Source: an uncultured Bacteroidales bacterium
GTDB lineage: Bacteria > Bacteroidota > Bacteroidia > Bacteroidales > UBA932
DNA length: 64,000 bases
Direction: 5' to 3'
Assembly: GCA_947168065.1 (NCBI GenBank)
Contig: CAMVKH010000003.1
Location: 62,001-126,000, forward strand
This document shows positions 19,371 through 27,623 of this stretch, piece by piece (position 1 is the first letter of the stretch; every line of letters begins with the position of its first letter). The notes below the pieces were generated by a model. That model searched no databases and was not told where the DNA came from. It saw only the letters and a program-made list of their open reading frames with translations. Position numbers and translations under genes: made by a program.

Positions 19371-20474
19371 TTATACATTGAACAGGAAGTGCATGATGTC
19401 GCCATCCTGCACGACATACTCCTTGCCCTCGCTGGCGAGCTTCCCCGCCGCGCGGCAGGCCGCCTCGCTGCGGAGCGCCACGAAATCTTCGTACTTGATG
19501 ACTTCGGCGCGGATGAAGCCCTTCTCGAAATCGGTATGGATCACGCCCGCGGCCTGCGGGGCCTTGTCGCCCTTGTGGATGGTCCAGGCCCGGCATTCGT
19601 CGGCTCCGGCCGTGAAGAAGGTCTGCAGGTTGAGCAGTGCGTAGGCCGACTGGATGAGCCGCACCACGCCCGACTCTTCGAGCCCGATCTCGCCCAGGAA
19701 CATCGCGCGCTCCTCGGAATCCTCCAGCTCGGCGATCTCCGACTCGATCTTGGCCGAGATGACCAGGATCTGCGCGTTCTCCCCTTCCACGGCGCGGCGC
19801 ACCGCCTCCACATAAGCGTTGCCGGCCGCCGCGGCACCTTCATCCACGTTGCACACGTACAGCACGGGCTTATTGGTCAGCAGGCAGAACTCGCGGGCGA
19901 TCTTGCGGTCCTCCGCATTGTCGAGCTCCACTTCGCGTGCGTTGCGGCCCTGTTCGAGGACCTCCTTGTAGCGGAGCAGCACGTCCACGGCCTTTTTCGC
20001 CTGCTTGTCGCCGCCCGTCTGGGCCTGCTTCTGCAGCTTGGAAAGGCGGTTGGTCACCGTTTCGAGGTCTTTGATCTGCAGTTCCACGTCGATGATCTCC
20101 TTGTCCCGGACCGGATCGACCGTGCCGTCCACGTGCGTCACGTTCGGATCGTCGAAGCAGCGCAGCACGTGGAGGATGGCATCGGTTTCACGGATGTTGG
20201 CAAGGAACTGGTTTCCAAGACCTTCTCCCCTGCTCGCACCTTTGACCAGGCCCGCGATGTCCACGATCTCGACCGTGGCGGGGATGGTCCGTTTCGGGTG
20301 GCAGATGTCTGTCAGGACGCCCAGGCGAGCATCAGGCACCGTAGTGGAGCCGACGTTCGGTTCGATGGTGCAGAAGGGAAAGTTCGCCGCCTGCGCCTTC
20401 GAGGAGCTGATGCAGTTGAAGAGGGTCGATTTGCCGACGTTGGGCAATCCCACGATTCCGCATTTCAAAGCCAT
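19371..20474 (-). CDS. ychF: Redox-regulated ATPase YchF (Obg family)
   Basis: 367 residues. GLPNVGKSTLFN (G1), DIAGLVKGASRGEGLGN (G3) and the NKPVLYVCNVDE segment in place of the GTP-specific NKxD explain why YchF prefers ATP. A coiled-coil domain (about 130-200) and a C-terminal TGS domain, ending EGKEYVVQDGDIMHFLFNV, follow. YchF binds ribosomes and modulates the translation and stress response. It is transcribed divergently from the C69 peptidase gene and heads the ychF / SGNH / aspS unit. Confidence 0.96.
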   Translation of the reverse strand: MALKCGIVGLPNVGKSTLFNCISSSKAQAANFPFCTIEPNVGSTTVPDARLGVLTDICHPKRTIPATVEIVDIAGLVKGASRGEGLGNQFLANIRETDAILHVLRCFDDPNVTHVDGTVDPVRDKEIIDVELQIKDLETVTNRLSKLQKQAQTGGDKQAKKAVDVLLRYKEVLEQGRNAREVELDNAEDRKIAREFCLLTNKPVLYVCNVDEGAAAAGNAYVEAVRRAVEGENAQILVISAKIESEIAELEDSEERAMFLGEIGLEESGVVRLIQSAYALLNLQTFFTAGADECRAWTIHKGDKAPQAAGVIHTDFEKGFIRAEVIKYEDFVALRSEAACRAAGKLASEGKEYVVQDGDIMHFLFNV

Positions 20475-20500
20475 TTTTCTCTCTTAAATTTTATAACCCG

Positions 20501-20508
20501 CAAAGATA
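20501..20508 (-). promoter_or_regulatory. -7 element of ychF
   Basis: TATCTTTG on the minus strand, 26 bases before the ychF start codon. Confidence 0.6.
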
Positions 20509-20532
20509 CAAAAATGTAATTGAAATTTTTAC

Positions 20533-20540
20533 TAACTTTG
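20533..20540 (+). promoter_or_regulatory. -7 element of the C69 peptidase gene
   Basis: TAACTTTG ends six bases before the ATG at 20546, so the leader is very short or absent. Confidence 0.55.
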
Positions 20541-20545
20541 GCATC

Positions 20546-21790
20546 ATGAAAAAGATCCTTACCACCCTCGCCCTCCTGCTGGGCTGCCTGGGACTCTCCG
20601 CAGCGCAGGATTACAATTGTTTTTCCGTCATCGCCGGACGCGACGCCACCGTCGACGGCTCGGTCCTGATGGCCCACAACGAAGATGACAGCGGCGAACA
20701 GATGCTCAACATCTATGTCGTGCCCGGCGGCGAGCGCAACCTCCGCTACATCTGGTGCGAATTCCCCGGCATGGAAGTGTCCGACGTGCTGATGAACCAG
20801 TTCGGCGTCTCCATCGCCTCCAACGGCTGTCCTTCCCGCGAAGACAAGGGTGAATTCACGGGTGAAGGCGTTCTCTACGAAGTCCGCTTGGCCGTAGCCA
20901 AATACGCCCGTACCGCCCGCGAAGCGGTCTCGGTCATCGGCTCGATGGTCGAAACCTTCGGCTACAAGGGCAGCGGCCGCTCCTACATCGTGGCCGACCC
21001 GTCGGAAGGCTGGGTCGTTTCGGTGGTCAAGGGCAAGCACTGGGTCGCCCAGCGCGTTCCCGACGACAAGGTGATGACCATCCCCAACTACTACGTCATC
21101 CAGGACGTCGATCTGGACGATGAGGAGAACTTCGCCGGCAGCGAAGACATCATCGAATACGCCATCTCCCGCGGCTGGTACGATCCGGCAAAGGACGGCG
21201 CCTTCTCCTTCGCCAAGGCATACGCCTCCGAAGCGTCCGTCTCCTCCCTGAACAACAGGAGCCGCCACCACGAAGCCTGGACCTATTTCTTCGGACAGGA
21301 CCGTCCCGGCGAATTCGCCGCCGTCCCCCGCAAGAAAGTCTCGCTCCGCGACATGATGAACGTCCTCGCTCTCCACGAGACGGTCGGTGCCGACGGCAAG
21401 CTCGAGAACAGTATCTGCAACGACCACACCGTCCTCTCCTCGATCTTCCAGCTCCGACCCAATCTGGGATTCGACACGGGCTGCGTGATGTGGAACGCGA
21501 TGGGCCACCCCTGCTGCCAGACCTTCGTCCCCTGGTACGCCGGCATGACGGAAGCCCCCAAGGGCTTCGGCCGTTTCAAAACCGCTGCAGAAGCGGAAAA
21601 GAAGCACATGAGCGACGCCAAGGACAAGCGTAAGAAATACCCCAATCACTTCTACTGGAACTACGCCGACAACTGGAACGTCCTGGACGACCCCTCCGAA
21701 CAGCAGCGAGAAATCTTCCGCGCCCGCAACAAATTCGAAAAGGAGAAAACCAAGAACTACAACGCCTTCGTCGCCAGCTTCTACAAATAG
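20546..21790 (+). CDS. Secreted C69-family dipeptidase (Ntn hydrolase)
   Basis: 414 residues with a signal peptide ending LSAAQ. Directly after it comes DYNCFSVIAGRDATVDGSVLMAHNEDD; Cys25 would be the N-terminal nucleophile exposed by processing, as in peptidase family C69/U34, and AHNEDD is the family hallmark. The rest (SYIVADPSEGWVVSVV, CNDHTVLSSIFQ, GFDTGCVMWNAMGHPCCQTF) supports a full-length enzyme. Probable role: periplasmic cleavage of dipeptides. A related Ntn enzyme of another family is at 56.3 kb. Confidence 0.85.
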   Translation: MKKILTTLALLLGCLGLSAAQDYNCFSVIAGRDATVDGSVLMAHNEDDSGEQMLNIYVVPGGERNLRYIWCEFPGMEVSDVLMNQFGVSIASNGCPSREDKGEFTGEGVLYEVRLAVAKYARTAREAVSVIGSMVETFGYKGSGRSYIVADPSEGWVVSVVKGKHWVAQRVPDDKVMTIPNYYVIQDVDLDDEENFAGSEDIIEYAISRGWYDPAKDGAFSFAKAYASEASVSSLNNRSRHHEAWTYFFGQDRPGEFAAVPRKKVSLRDMMNVLALHETVGADGKLENSICNDHTVLSSIFQLRPNLGFDTGCVMWNAMGHPCCQTFVPWYAGMTEAPKGFGRFKTAAEAEKKHMSDAKDKRKKYPNHFYWNYADNWNVLDDPSEQQREIFRARNKFEKEKTKNYNAFVASFYK

Positions 21791-21808
21791 CTTTGTATCT
21801 CGACTGTT

Positions 21809-22001
21809 GACGAAAAGCTGTCAAAGTCTTGCAGTTATCGGTCAAAAACCTTCCGCAATAAAGCGGCATCAGCCGCTAGCGGAGGCCGTTGTGTGAGTTT
21901 GTGTGATAGCAGGCCGTAGCGGCAGGTCTGGGCAGAGCCCAGTAGACACAGATGTCTATGGGTTTTTGACTCGATAACTGACGCGACAACAGCTTTTCGT
22001 C
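21809..22001. repeat. Broken inverted repeat enclosing a structured repeat copy
   Basis: GACGAAAAGCTG (21809-21820), GTTATCG (21834-21840) and TCAAAAACC (21842-21850) are matched in reverse by GGTTTTTGA (21961-21969), CGATAAC (21972-21978) and CAGCTTTTCGTC (21990-22001). This looks like a convergent-gene terminator for the C69 gene and the 22012 gene, with repeat copy A lying in its loop. Confidence 0.75.
21861..21944 (+). repeat. Structured interspersed repeat, copy A
   Basis: Begins with hairpin AGCGGC-ATCA-GCCGCT, continues with the central stem GGAGGCC / GGCCGTAG closing on the conserved motif TGTGTGATAGC, and ends with hairpin TGGGC-AGA-GCCCA followed by GTA. Intergenic, in the loop of the 21809-22001 inverted repeat. 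Confidence 0.9.
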
Positions 22002-22011
22002 TGCAAGCAGA

Positions 22012-22518
22012 TTACCGCAATCGTTTTACGTACGTGCTCAGGGTGATGACGTGGTCGTTTTTGGCGGCGTAGAAGCCGGTTTTCGGCTTTTTCTCAAGAC
22101 CTTCGACAATGGTGGTCAGCGGTGTGGAGCCGAGGACGTCGTTATAGGCACGGATCTGGTCGAGGTCATAGGTGTTGACGGCGTCCCAGAGACCTGCCAG
22201 GGCGGGAATCTTTTCCATCTCGTCGCGATTCCAGCGATTGTGCGCCGCCAGATATTCCACACCTTGTGCGATGTCTGTCTTGGAGGGTTTCGGGGTCTTT
22301 TCGGGCTCCGGCTCCGCGGGAACGGCTACGGTATCGACAAGAGCCACGACGAGCGTGTCGACCGGATCGACGGCGCCTTCCGGGCCGGCCGGTTCCGGCC
22401 GGTTCCGGTCGCCGAACTGCAGGCCCAGCACGAAGCCGATCAGCACGGCAACGACCAGCCCTGCAATGCTCAGCAGGTGCTTGAACAGCCCCGGATTCTT
22501 ATGTACATCGTCGGTCAT
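22012..22518 (-). CDS. Single-pass membrane protein of unknown function
   Basis: 168 residues. A short cytoplasmic start is followed by one membrane segment (about 15-34, LLSIAGLVVAVLIGFVLGL). The outer part is Pro/Glu/Val-rich up to residue 80 and then a compact domain with VEYLAAHNRWNRDEMEKIP, LAGLWDAVNTYDLDQIRAYNDVLGS and a C-terminal KNDHVITLSTYVKRLR. I do not recognise a family; it is reminiscent of small peptidoglycan- or envelope-associated proteins but has no SPOR or LysM signature I can defend. Transcribed alone, divergent from tRNA-Ser. Confidence 0.75.
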   Translation of the reverse strand: MTDDVHKNPGLFKHLLSIAGLVVAVLIGFVLGLQFGDRNRPEPAGPEGAVDPVDTLVVALVDTVAVPAEPEPEKTPKPSKTDIAQGVEYLAAHNRWNRDEMEKIPALAGLWDAVNTYDLDQIRAYNDVLGSTPLTTIVEGLEKKPKTGFYAAKNDHVITLSTYVKRLR

Positions 22519-22540
22519 AGCCGCAAATGTACAAATAAAT

Positions 22541-22571
22541 TTGGCAATTCTCAGAAATCAACCTATCTTTG
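22541..22571 (+). promoter_or_regulatory. Promoter upstream of repeat copy B and tRNA-Ser
   Basis: TTGG (22541-22544), 19 bases, then TATCTTTG (22564-22571): a textbook Bacteroidota promoter. The expected start near 22578 places repeat copy B in the 5' leader of the tRNA precursor. Confidence 0.75.
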
Positions 22572-22586
22572 CATTCCCCCGTCAGC

Positions 22587-22677
22587 AAGCGGCATAAGCC
22601 GCTAGCGGAGACCGAGCAGGGCTAGCCCTGTGTGATAGCAAGGTCGTAGCGAGGGGTCTGGAGCCAAGGCCCCAGTA
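22587..22677 (+). repeat. Structured interspersed repeat, copy B (tRNA leader)
   Basis: Hairpin AGCGGC-ATAA-GCCGCT, central stem GAGACC / GGTCGTAG (a compensatory change from GGCC / GGCC), the motif TGTGTGATAGC, and a modified 3' hairpin TGGAGCC-AA-GGCCCCA then GTA. It ends five bases before tRNA-Ser. Confidence 0.88.
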
Positions 22678-22682
22678 AATAC

Positions 22683-22770
22683 GGTGAGGTGGGTGAGTGG
22701 CTTAAACCACCAGTTTGCTAAACTGACGTACGGGATTACCGTACCGGGGGTTCGAATCCCCCCCTCACCG
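22683..22770 (+). tRNA. tRNA-Ser (GCT)
   Basis: Acceptor GGTGAGG pairs with CCTCACC, discriminator G; anticodon loop TTGCTAA gives GCT; the long variable arm GTACGG / CCGTAC marks a class II tRNA; T-loop GTTCGAATC. The 3' CCA is not encoded. It has its own promoter and terminator, so it is a single-gene unit. Confidence 0.95.
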
Positions 22771-22783
22771 CAAACATTGATAC

Positions 22784-22815
22784 ACAGCTGGTTGCAAAGC
22801 GACCAGCTGTTTTTG
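22784..22815 (+). terminator. Terminator of tRNA-Ser
   Basis: ACAGCTGGT and ACCAGCTGT form a nine-base stem with a nine-base loop, followed by TTTTTG. Confidence 0.85.
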
Positions 22816-22860
22816 TTATGCCCCCGTCGAGAGCTTGCTCCCGTAAGGGCGTGTACACCG

Positions 22861-22891
22861 TTGGATTATTGTAAACAATTCTTTAACTTTG
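22861..22891 (+). promoter_or_regulatory. Promoter of the TPR-CHAT gene
   Basis: TTGG (22861-22864), 19 bases, TAACTTTG (22884-22891), 23 bases before the ATG. Confidence 0.7.
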
Positions 22892-22914
22892 ATTCACGGC
22901 TAAATACTCAAAAT

Positions 22915-25905
22915 ATGTCTCTCTACCGTTTTTTCCGTGCCTGCTGGGTTGCCCTTCTCTTTTGCCTGGCCTTGCAGGCTCATGCACAGCCCCTCGATAC
23001 CCTTGCCCTCCGCGCCAAGGCAGATTCGTTGAATCAGGCCGGTGCCGAACACTATGCGAATGGTGACCCCGTGGCTGCGGTGGCTGCTTTCCAGGAAGCC
23101 ATCCAGATCCGGGAGACACTCCTGCAGGAGCGGAACGCCGCCCTTGTGAGCAGTTACAACGGCTTGGGTGTCAATCTCCTGTTTATGGGAGACTACGAAA
23201 GCGCCATCGTGCCGATCTCACGGGCGAAAGATCTCGCCCGGGAATTCCTCGGCGAGCAGCATCCGCTCTATGCGAACTGCCTCAACAACATAGGTCTCTG
23301 TTACTTGCGATTCTGCGACTACAACAAAGCGCTCGATTACATTACCCAGGCGGCGGAGATCCGTCGGGCCTTGGGCGAACAGACGCTGGAATATACGGCC
23401 TCCCTCGTCAATTTCGGCAACTGCTACCACGAACTGGGCGACTACAACAAGGCGATCGCGTACTTTACGGAAGCTGCCGACAGATATCGGAATACCGTAG
23501 GCGAGTTGTCGCAACAATTTGCCGGTACGACCAACAACATCGGCAACGCTTATTTTGATGAAGGAGAGTATGCCAAGGCTATCGAATACCTGACCCGCGC
23601 ATTGGATATCTACGAGCAGCTCGTGGGCGTGGAGCATCCGTTTTACGGGAATGCCGTCAACAATCTGGGCCGCTGCTATTCCGACCTTGGCGACTATGTC
23701 AAGTCGAGCGAATATTTCGCAAAAGCTACCGAAATCTATCGGAATGCTTTCGGCGAACAGAGTCCGTACTATGCGTTGGGCCTGGGCAATCTCGGAAACA
23801 CATATTACGAGATGGGTGAATTCGACAAGGCCATTGCGTATTTCAACGATGCCCTGGCGATTTATCGCGCCACGGTGGGCGAGAAGAATATGTATTGTGC
23901 CGGCTTTTACTCAGGACTCGGCATCACATATACGCTTCTCGGCGACTTTGGGCAATCGTATCCGTATTATCAGCAAGCGCTGGATATCACGCGGGAAATC
24001 GTCGGCGACAAGCATCCCGATTATGCGAGGTATCTCAACAATCTCGGAACCTACTACCACAATGTGGGCGACGATGCCAAGGCAATCCCGTGTTTTCAAG
24101 AAGCCTTGAACGTCTATCGCGAACAGTTCGGCGACCGTTATCAGGAAAACATCACGAGCCTCTTCTATCTCGGCAGTGCCTATGCAGCGCAAGGCGACCG
24201 GGATGCCTCGTCCTCCTGTTACCGCGACTATCTTTCCCTTGTTTCCGGAACCGTGCTGGAAGCTTTCACCTATCTCTCGCAGAACCAGCGGAGCTTGTTC
24301 TGGGACAAGTATAAAAACGATTTTGCGAAAGAGATCGCACAGCAGACACGCATCCTCTCTGACGACAAGCCCTTCCTGTGCGCCTCCTACGACGCCGCAT
24401 TGTTCTCGAAGGGACTGTTGCTGAATGCGGAGACGGAAATGCGCCGGCTTATCCTTGAGAGTGGCGACGAAGCAGCGCTGTCGCTGTACGACCGGCTCCA
24501 CATGGAACGCCTGCAACTGGACAGAGTCCTCGAGTTGCCCATTGCGGAGCGCCAGATGCCGGCCGACTCGCTTGCCCGAGTCTGCGAGACGCTCGAGCAG
24601 GAGCTCCAGCAGAAAAGCAAAACGTTCGGCGACTATACGAGGAACCTGTCGATCAATTGGAAAGACGTGCAGTCCGCTCTGGGGAAAAACGACATCGCCA
24701 TTGAATTCCTGGAGGTTCCGGTGTCCGAAGATACGACCGTGTACTGCGCCCTCACGGTTAAGCCGGGTTACGATGCGCCGCATTTCGTCGAACTGTTCGA
24801 CTTGAAGGACCTCAAAGCGCTGAAAGCGAAATACGAAGGACGAAGGAATTCCAATGGGCTGATTTACAGCGATAAGGAGTTGTACAACCTGGTTTGGAAA
24901 CCCCTTGCGTCGGAACTGAAGGGCGTTAGGAACATTTACTTCGGCCCTTCTGGCGAACTGTACCAGACCGCCATCGAGTATGCCGATCAGGGAAAGGGAC
25001 CCTTCAACAACCAGAAGAATCTCTATCGCCTGTCCTCGACCCGGCAATTAGTCGTCGATCGCGGAGAGGCGGAACACAGCCGCTCAGCCGTCTTCGGCGG
25101 CCTGAAGTACGGTGCTTCAGAAGAAGTGCTCTTGGCCGACAGCCGGAAATACGCGCAGCGCAGCATTTCGGATGACCTGTTCTTCAACGTTGATTCGCTC
25201 GACATCCGCGGTGCCGGCGGCAGCCTGATGGTCGCCGATCTGCCCGGCACGGAATCCGAGGCCCGGGAAATCGATGCGATGCTCCGCCAATCCGGCCTGG
25301 ACAACACGCTCCGTATGGGAGAGGAAGGCACCGAAGCCTCGTTCAAGGATCTCTCGGGAAGGCGCGAGAACATCATCCACATCGCCACACACGGTTTCTA
25401 TTGGAATGGCCGGCAGGCCCGTTCCATCGGCGAACGCCTCGGTCGTATTGTCGAAGACGGCGGTGTGCACGAAGATGTGTCGATGACACGGTCCGGTCTG
25501 TTGTTCGCCGGCGCCAACAACACCCTGCGCGGCCGCGAAAAGCAGGAAGGGGTGGAAGACGGCATCCTGACAGCCAAGGAAATCGCCCATCTCGACCTCC
25601 GCGGAACGGATCTGCTGGTCCTCTCGGCCTGCCAGACAGGCCTGGGCGAAGTAAGCGGCGAAGGCGTCTTCGGTCTGCAGCGCGGCTTCAAGAAGGCCGG
25701 CGTCAATACCATCCTGATGAGCCTCTGGGAAGTCGATGACGATGCCACCCGTCTGCTGATGACCGCCTTCTACAAGCAACTGGCGAAGGGTCTTTCAAAA
25801 ACCGACGCCCTGAAGGCTGCCCAGAAAGCGGTCAAGAACTACAAGGGCAAAGATTTCTCGTCACCCTACTATTGGGCCGCTTTCATCTTGCTCGACGGAA
25901 AATAG
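22915..25905 (+). CDS. Secreted TPR-CHAT protein (caspase-like protease)
   Basis: 996 residues: signal peptide (1-24, ending QAHAQ), about nine tetratricopeptide units of the kinesin-light-chain spacing between residues 40 and 430 (recurring LGDYxKAIxYFxxALxIY), a helical spacer, and a C-terminal CHAT domain (about 680-996). The CHAT catalytic pair is present: IATHGFYW with His826 and SACQTGLGE with Cys906; the domain ends SPYYWAAFILLDGK. CHAT enzymes are C14-like cysteine proteases; TPR regions bind the trigger or substrate. A signal peptide puts this one in the envelope, unlike the cytoplasmic CRISPR-linked TPR-CHAT. The frame is open upstream through the tRNA; the promoter at 22861-22891 decides the start. 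Single-gene unit with its own terminator. Confidence 0.9.
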   Translation: MSLYRFFRACWVALLFCLALQAHAQPLDTLALRAKADSLNQAGAEHYANGDPVAAVAAFQEAIQIRETLLQERNAALVSSYNGLGVNLLFMGDYESAIVPISRAKDLAREFLGEQHPLYANCLNNIGLCYLRFCDYNKALDYITQAAEIRRALGEQTLEYTASLVNFGNCYHELGDYNKAIAYFTEAADRYRNTVGELSQQFAGTTNNIGNAYFDEGEYAKAIEYLTRALDIYEQLVGVEHPFYGNAVNNLGRCYSDLGDYVKSSEYFAKATEIYRNAFGEQSPYYALGLGNLGNTYYEMGEFDKAIAYFNDALAIYRATVGEKNMYCAGFYSGLGITYTLLGDFGQSYPYYQQALDITREIVGDKHPDYARYLNNLGTYYHNVGDDAKAIPCFQEALNVYREQFGDRYQENITSLFYLGSAYAAQGDRDASSSCYRDYLSLVSGTVLEAFTYLSQNQRSLFWDKYKNDFAKEIAQQTRILSDDKPFLCASYDAALFSKGLLLNAETEMRRLILESGDEAALSLYDRLHMERLQLDRVLELPIAERQMPADSLARVCETLEQELQQKSKTFGDYTRNLSINWKDVQSALGKNDIAIEFLEVPVSEDTTVYCALTVKPGYDAPHFVELFDLKDLKALKAKYEGRRNSNGLIYSDKELYNLVWKPLASELKGVRNIYFGPSGELYQTAIEYADQGKGPFNNQKNLYRLSSTRQLVVDRGEAEHSRSAVFGGLKYGASEEVLLADSRKYAQRSISDDLFFNVDSLDIRGAGGSLMVADLPGTESEAREIDAMLRQSGLDNTLRMGEEGTEASFKDLSGRRENIIHIATHGFYWNGRQARSIGERLGRIVEDGGVHEDVSMTRSGLLFAGANNTLRGREKQEGVEDGILTAKEIAHLDLRGTDLLVLSACQTGLGEVSGEGVFGLQRGFKKAGVNTILMSLWEVDDDATRLLMTAFYKQLAKGLSKTDALKAAQKAVKNYKGKDFSSPYYWAAFILLDGK

Positions 25906-25912
25906 ATGGAGA

Positions 25913-25950
25913 AAAAAACAGCGCCAAGCATGCTTGAGCGCTGTTTTTTT
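25913..25950 (+). terminator. Terminator of the TPR-CHAT gene
   Basis: AAAAAACAGCGC and GCGCTGTTTTTT flank an inner palindrome CAAGCATGCTTG, giving one long stem with a T run. Confidence 0.9.
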
Positions 25951-25954
25951 TAGC

Positions 25955-25962
25955 TATCTTTG
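25955..25962 (+). promoter_or_regulatory. -7 element of tRNA-Pro
   Basis: TATCTTTG eight bases before the tRNA, placing the transcription start almost on the mature 5' end. Confidence 0.65.
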
Positions 25963-25970
25963 CAGCCTAT

Positions 25971-26043
25971 CGGGATGTGGCGCAGTTGGTAGCGCACTTG
26001 GTTTGGGACCAAGATGTCGCACGTTCGAGTCGTGTCATCCCGA
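25971..26043 (+). tRNA. tRNA-Pro (TGG)
   Basis: Acceptor CGGGATG pairs with CATCCCG, discriminator A; anticodon stem CTTGG / CCAAG with loop TTTGGGA gives TGG; T-loop GTTCGAGTC. The 3' CCA is not encoded. Confidence 0.95.
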
Positions 26044-26045
26044 CG

Positions 26046-26075
26046 GAGAGCGCCGTAAAGGCGCTCTCTTCTTTG
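26046..26075 (+). terminator. Hairpin between tRNA-Pro and glyS
   Basis: GAGAGCGCC and GGCGCTCTC with a five-base loop, followed by a T-rich tail; serves the convergent tRNA-Pro and probably glyS. Confidence 0.8.
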
Positions 26076-27623
26076 TTAGACCTTGTGGATCTGTTTGAAA
26101 AGGGGTTTCATGCTCACTTTCTCGGAAACGATCTCGCGCAGGCGGGCGATGGGGATGCGTTCCTGGGCCATGGTATCGCGGTCGCGGAGCGTTACGCAGC
26201 CGTCTTCCAGCGTGTCGTGGTCGATCGTGATGCAGTAGGGCGTACCGATGGCGTCCTGGCGGCGGTAGCGCTTGCCGATGGAGTCCTTCTCATCGTACTG
26301 GCAGTTGAATTCGAAACGCAGGTCGTCCATGATCTCGCGGGCCTTCTCGGGCAGACCGTCCTTCTTGACGAGCGGCAGCACGGCCAGCTTGACCGGCGCG
26401 ATGCAGGCCGGCAGGCGCAGCACGACGCGCTCCTCACCGTTTTCAAGCTTTTCTTCCGTATAGGCCGAGGACAGGATGGCCAGGAAGGTACGGTCGAGGC
26501 CGATCGAGGTCTCGATGACATACGGCGTGTAGCTCTCGTTGGTCTCGGGATCGAAATACTGGATCTTGCGGCCGGAGAACTTCTGGTGCTGCGACAGGTC
26601 GAAGTCGGTGCGGCTGTGGATGCCTTCGAGCTCCTTGAAGCCGAACGGGAATTCGAACTCGATGTCCGTGGCGGCGTTGGCGTAGTGCGCCAGCTTCTCG
26701 TGGTCGTGGAAGCGGTACTTCTCGTCGCCCAGGCCGAGGGCCTTGTGCCAGGCCAGACGCGTCTGTTTCCACTGGTTGAACCATTTCATCTCCTCGCCGG
26801 GACGGACGAAGAACTGCATCTCCATCTGCTCGAACTCACGCATGCGGAAGATGAACTGCCGGGCCACGATCTCGTTGCGGAAAGCCTTGCCGATCTGCGC
26901 GATGCCGAAAGGCACCTTCATGCGTCCGGTCTTCTGCACGTTGAGGAAATTGACGAAGATGCCCTGGGCTGTCTCGGGACGCAGGTAGATGGTGCCCACG
27001 CCGCCGTCCACGTTGCCCAGCTGCGTACTGAACATCAGGTTGAACTGACGCACGTCGGTCCAGTTCTTGGTGCCGGAGATCGGGCAGGCGATCTCACAGT
27101 CCACGATGATCTGGCGGAGTTCCTTCAAATCATTGTCGTTGAGCGCCTTGGTCATACGGGCGTGGACTTCGTCGTATTTGGTCTTGCTGCGCAGGACGTT
27201 GGGATTGGTGGCGCGGAACTGCTCTTCGTTGAACGCCTCGCCCCACTTGCGGCGGCCTTTCTCGACCTCTTTGTCCATCTTCTCCTCGAGCTTGGCCAGA
27301 TAATCCTCGATCAGCACGTCGGCGCGGTAGCGCTTCTTGGAATCCTTGTTGTCGATCAGCGGGTCGTTGAACGCGCCCACGTGGCCCGAAGCTTCCCAGA
27401 TGCGGGGATGCATGAAGATGGCTGAGTCGATGCCCACGATGTTGTCGTTGAGATAGACCATCGCCTCCCACCAGTATTTCTTGATGTTGTTCTTCATCTC
27501 GACGCCCATCTGGCCGTAGTCGTAAACGGCGCTCAGACCGTCGTAGATCTCGCTGGACTGAAAAATGAAACCGTACTCCTTGGCGTGCGCCACGAGCGTC
27601 TTGAATACTTCTTCCTGTGTCAT
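26076..27623 (-). CDS. glyS: Glycyl-tRNA synthetase (class II, single-chain dimeric type)
   Basis: 515 residues. YGFIFQSSEIYDGLSAVYDYG at the start, motif 2 FRNEIVARQFIFRMREFEQME and motif 3 ETSIGLDRTFLAIL are typical of the alpha2-type GlyRS shared with eukaryotes and many Bacteroidota. The C-terminal anticodon-binding domain contains SIGKRYRRQDAIGTPYCITID. The ATG overlaps the folK stop (ATGA), which decides the start although the frame is open for 15 more codons. Last gene of sufS / sufE-DUF59 / folK / glyS. Confidence 0.96.
   Translation of the reverse strand: MTQEEVFKTLVAHAKEYGFIFQSSEIYDGLSAVYDYGQMGVEMKNNIKKYWWEAMVYLNDNIVGIDSAIFMHPRIWEASGHVGAFNDPLIDNKDSKKRYRADVLIEDYLAKLEEKMDKEVEKGRRKWGEAFNEEQFRATNPNVLRSKTKYDEVHARMTKALNDNDLKELRQIIVDCEIACPISGTKNWTDVRQFNLMFSTQLGNVDGGVGTIYLRPETAQGIFVNFLNVQKTGRMKVPFGIAQIGKAFRNEIVARQFIFRMREFEQMEMQFFVRPGEEMKWFNQWKQTRLAWHKALGLGDEKYRFHDHEKLAHYANAATDIEFEFPFGFKELEGIHSRTDFDLSQHQKFSGRKIQYFDPETNESYTPYVIETSIGLDRTFLAILSSAYTEEKLENGEERVVLRLPACIAPVKLAVLPLVKKDGLPEKAREIMDDLRFEFNCQYDEKDSIGKRYRRQDAIGTPYCITIDHDTLEDGCVTLRDRDTMAQERIPIARLREIVSEKVSMKPLFKQIHKV

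Noticed and set aside
21861-21944. Structured repeats as riboswitches or attC integron sites
   Set aside because: Copies occur in both orientations, inside coding sequences and behind terminators, so no consistent relation to a downstream gene exists; attC core sites and an integrase were not found.
22684-22914. N-terminal extension of the TPR-CHAT protein starting inside tRNA-Ser
   Set aside because: A terminator and a promoter lie between the tRNA and the ATG at 22915, which also gives a proper signal peptide.
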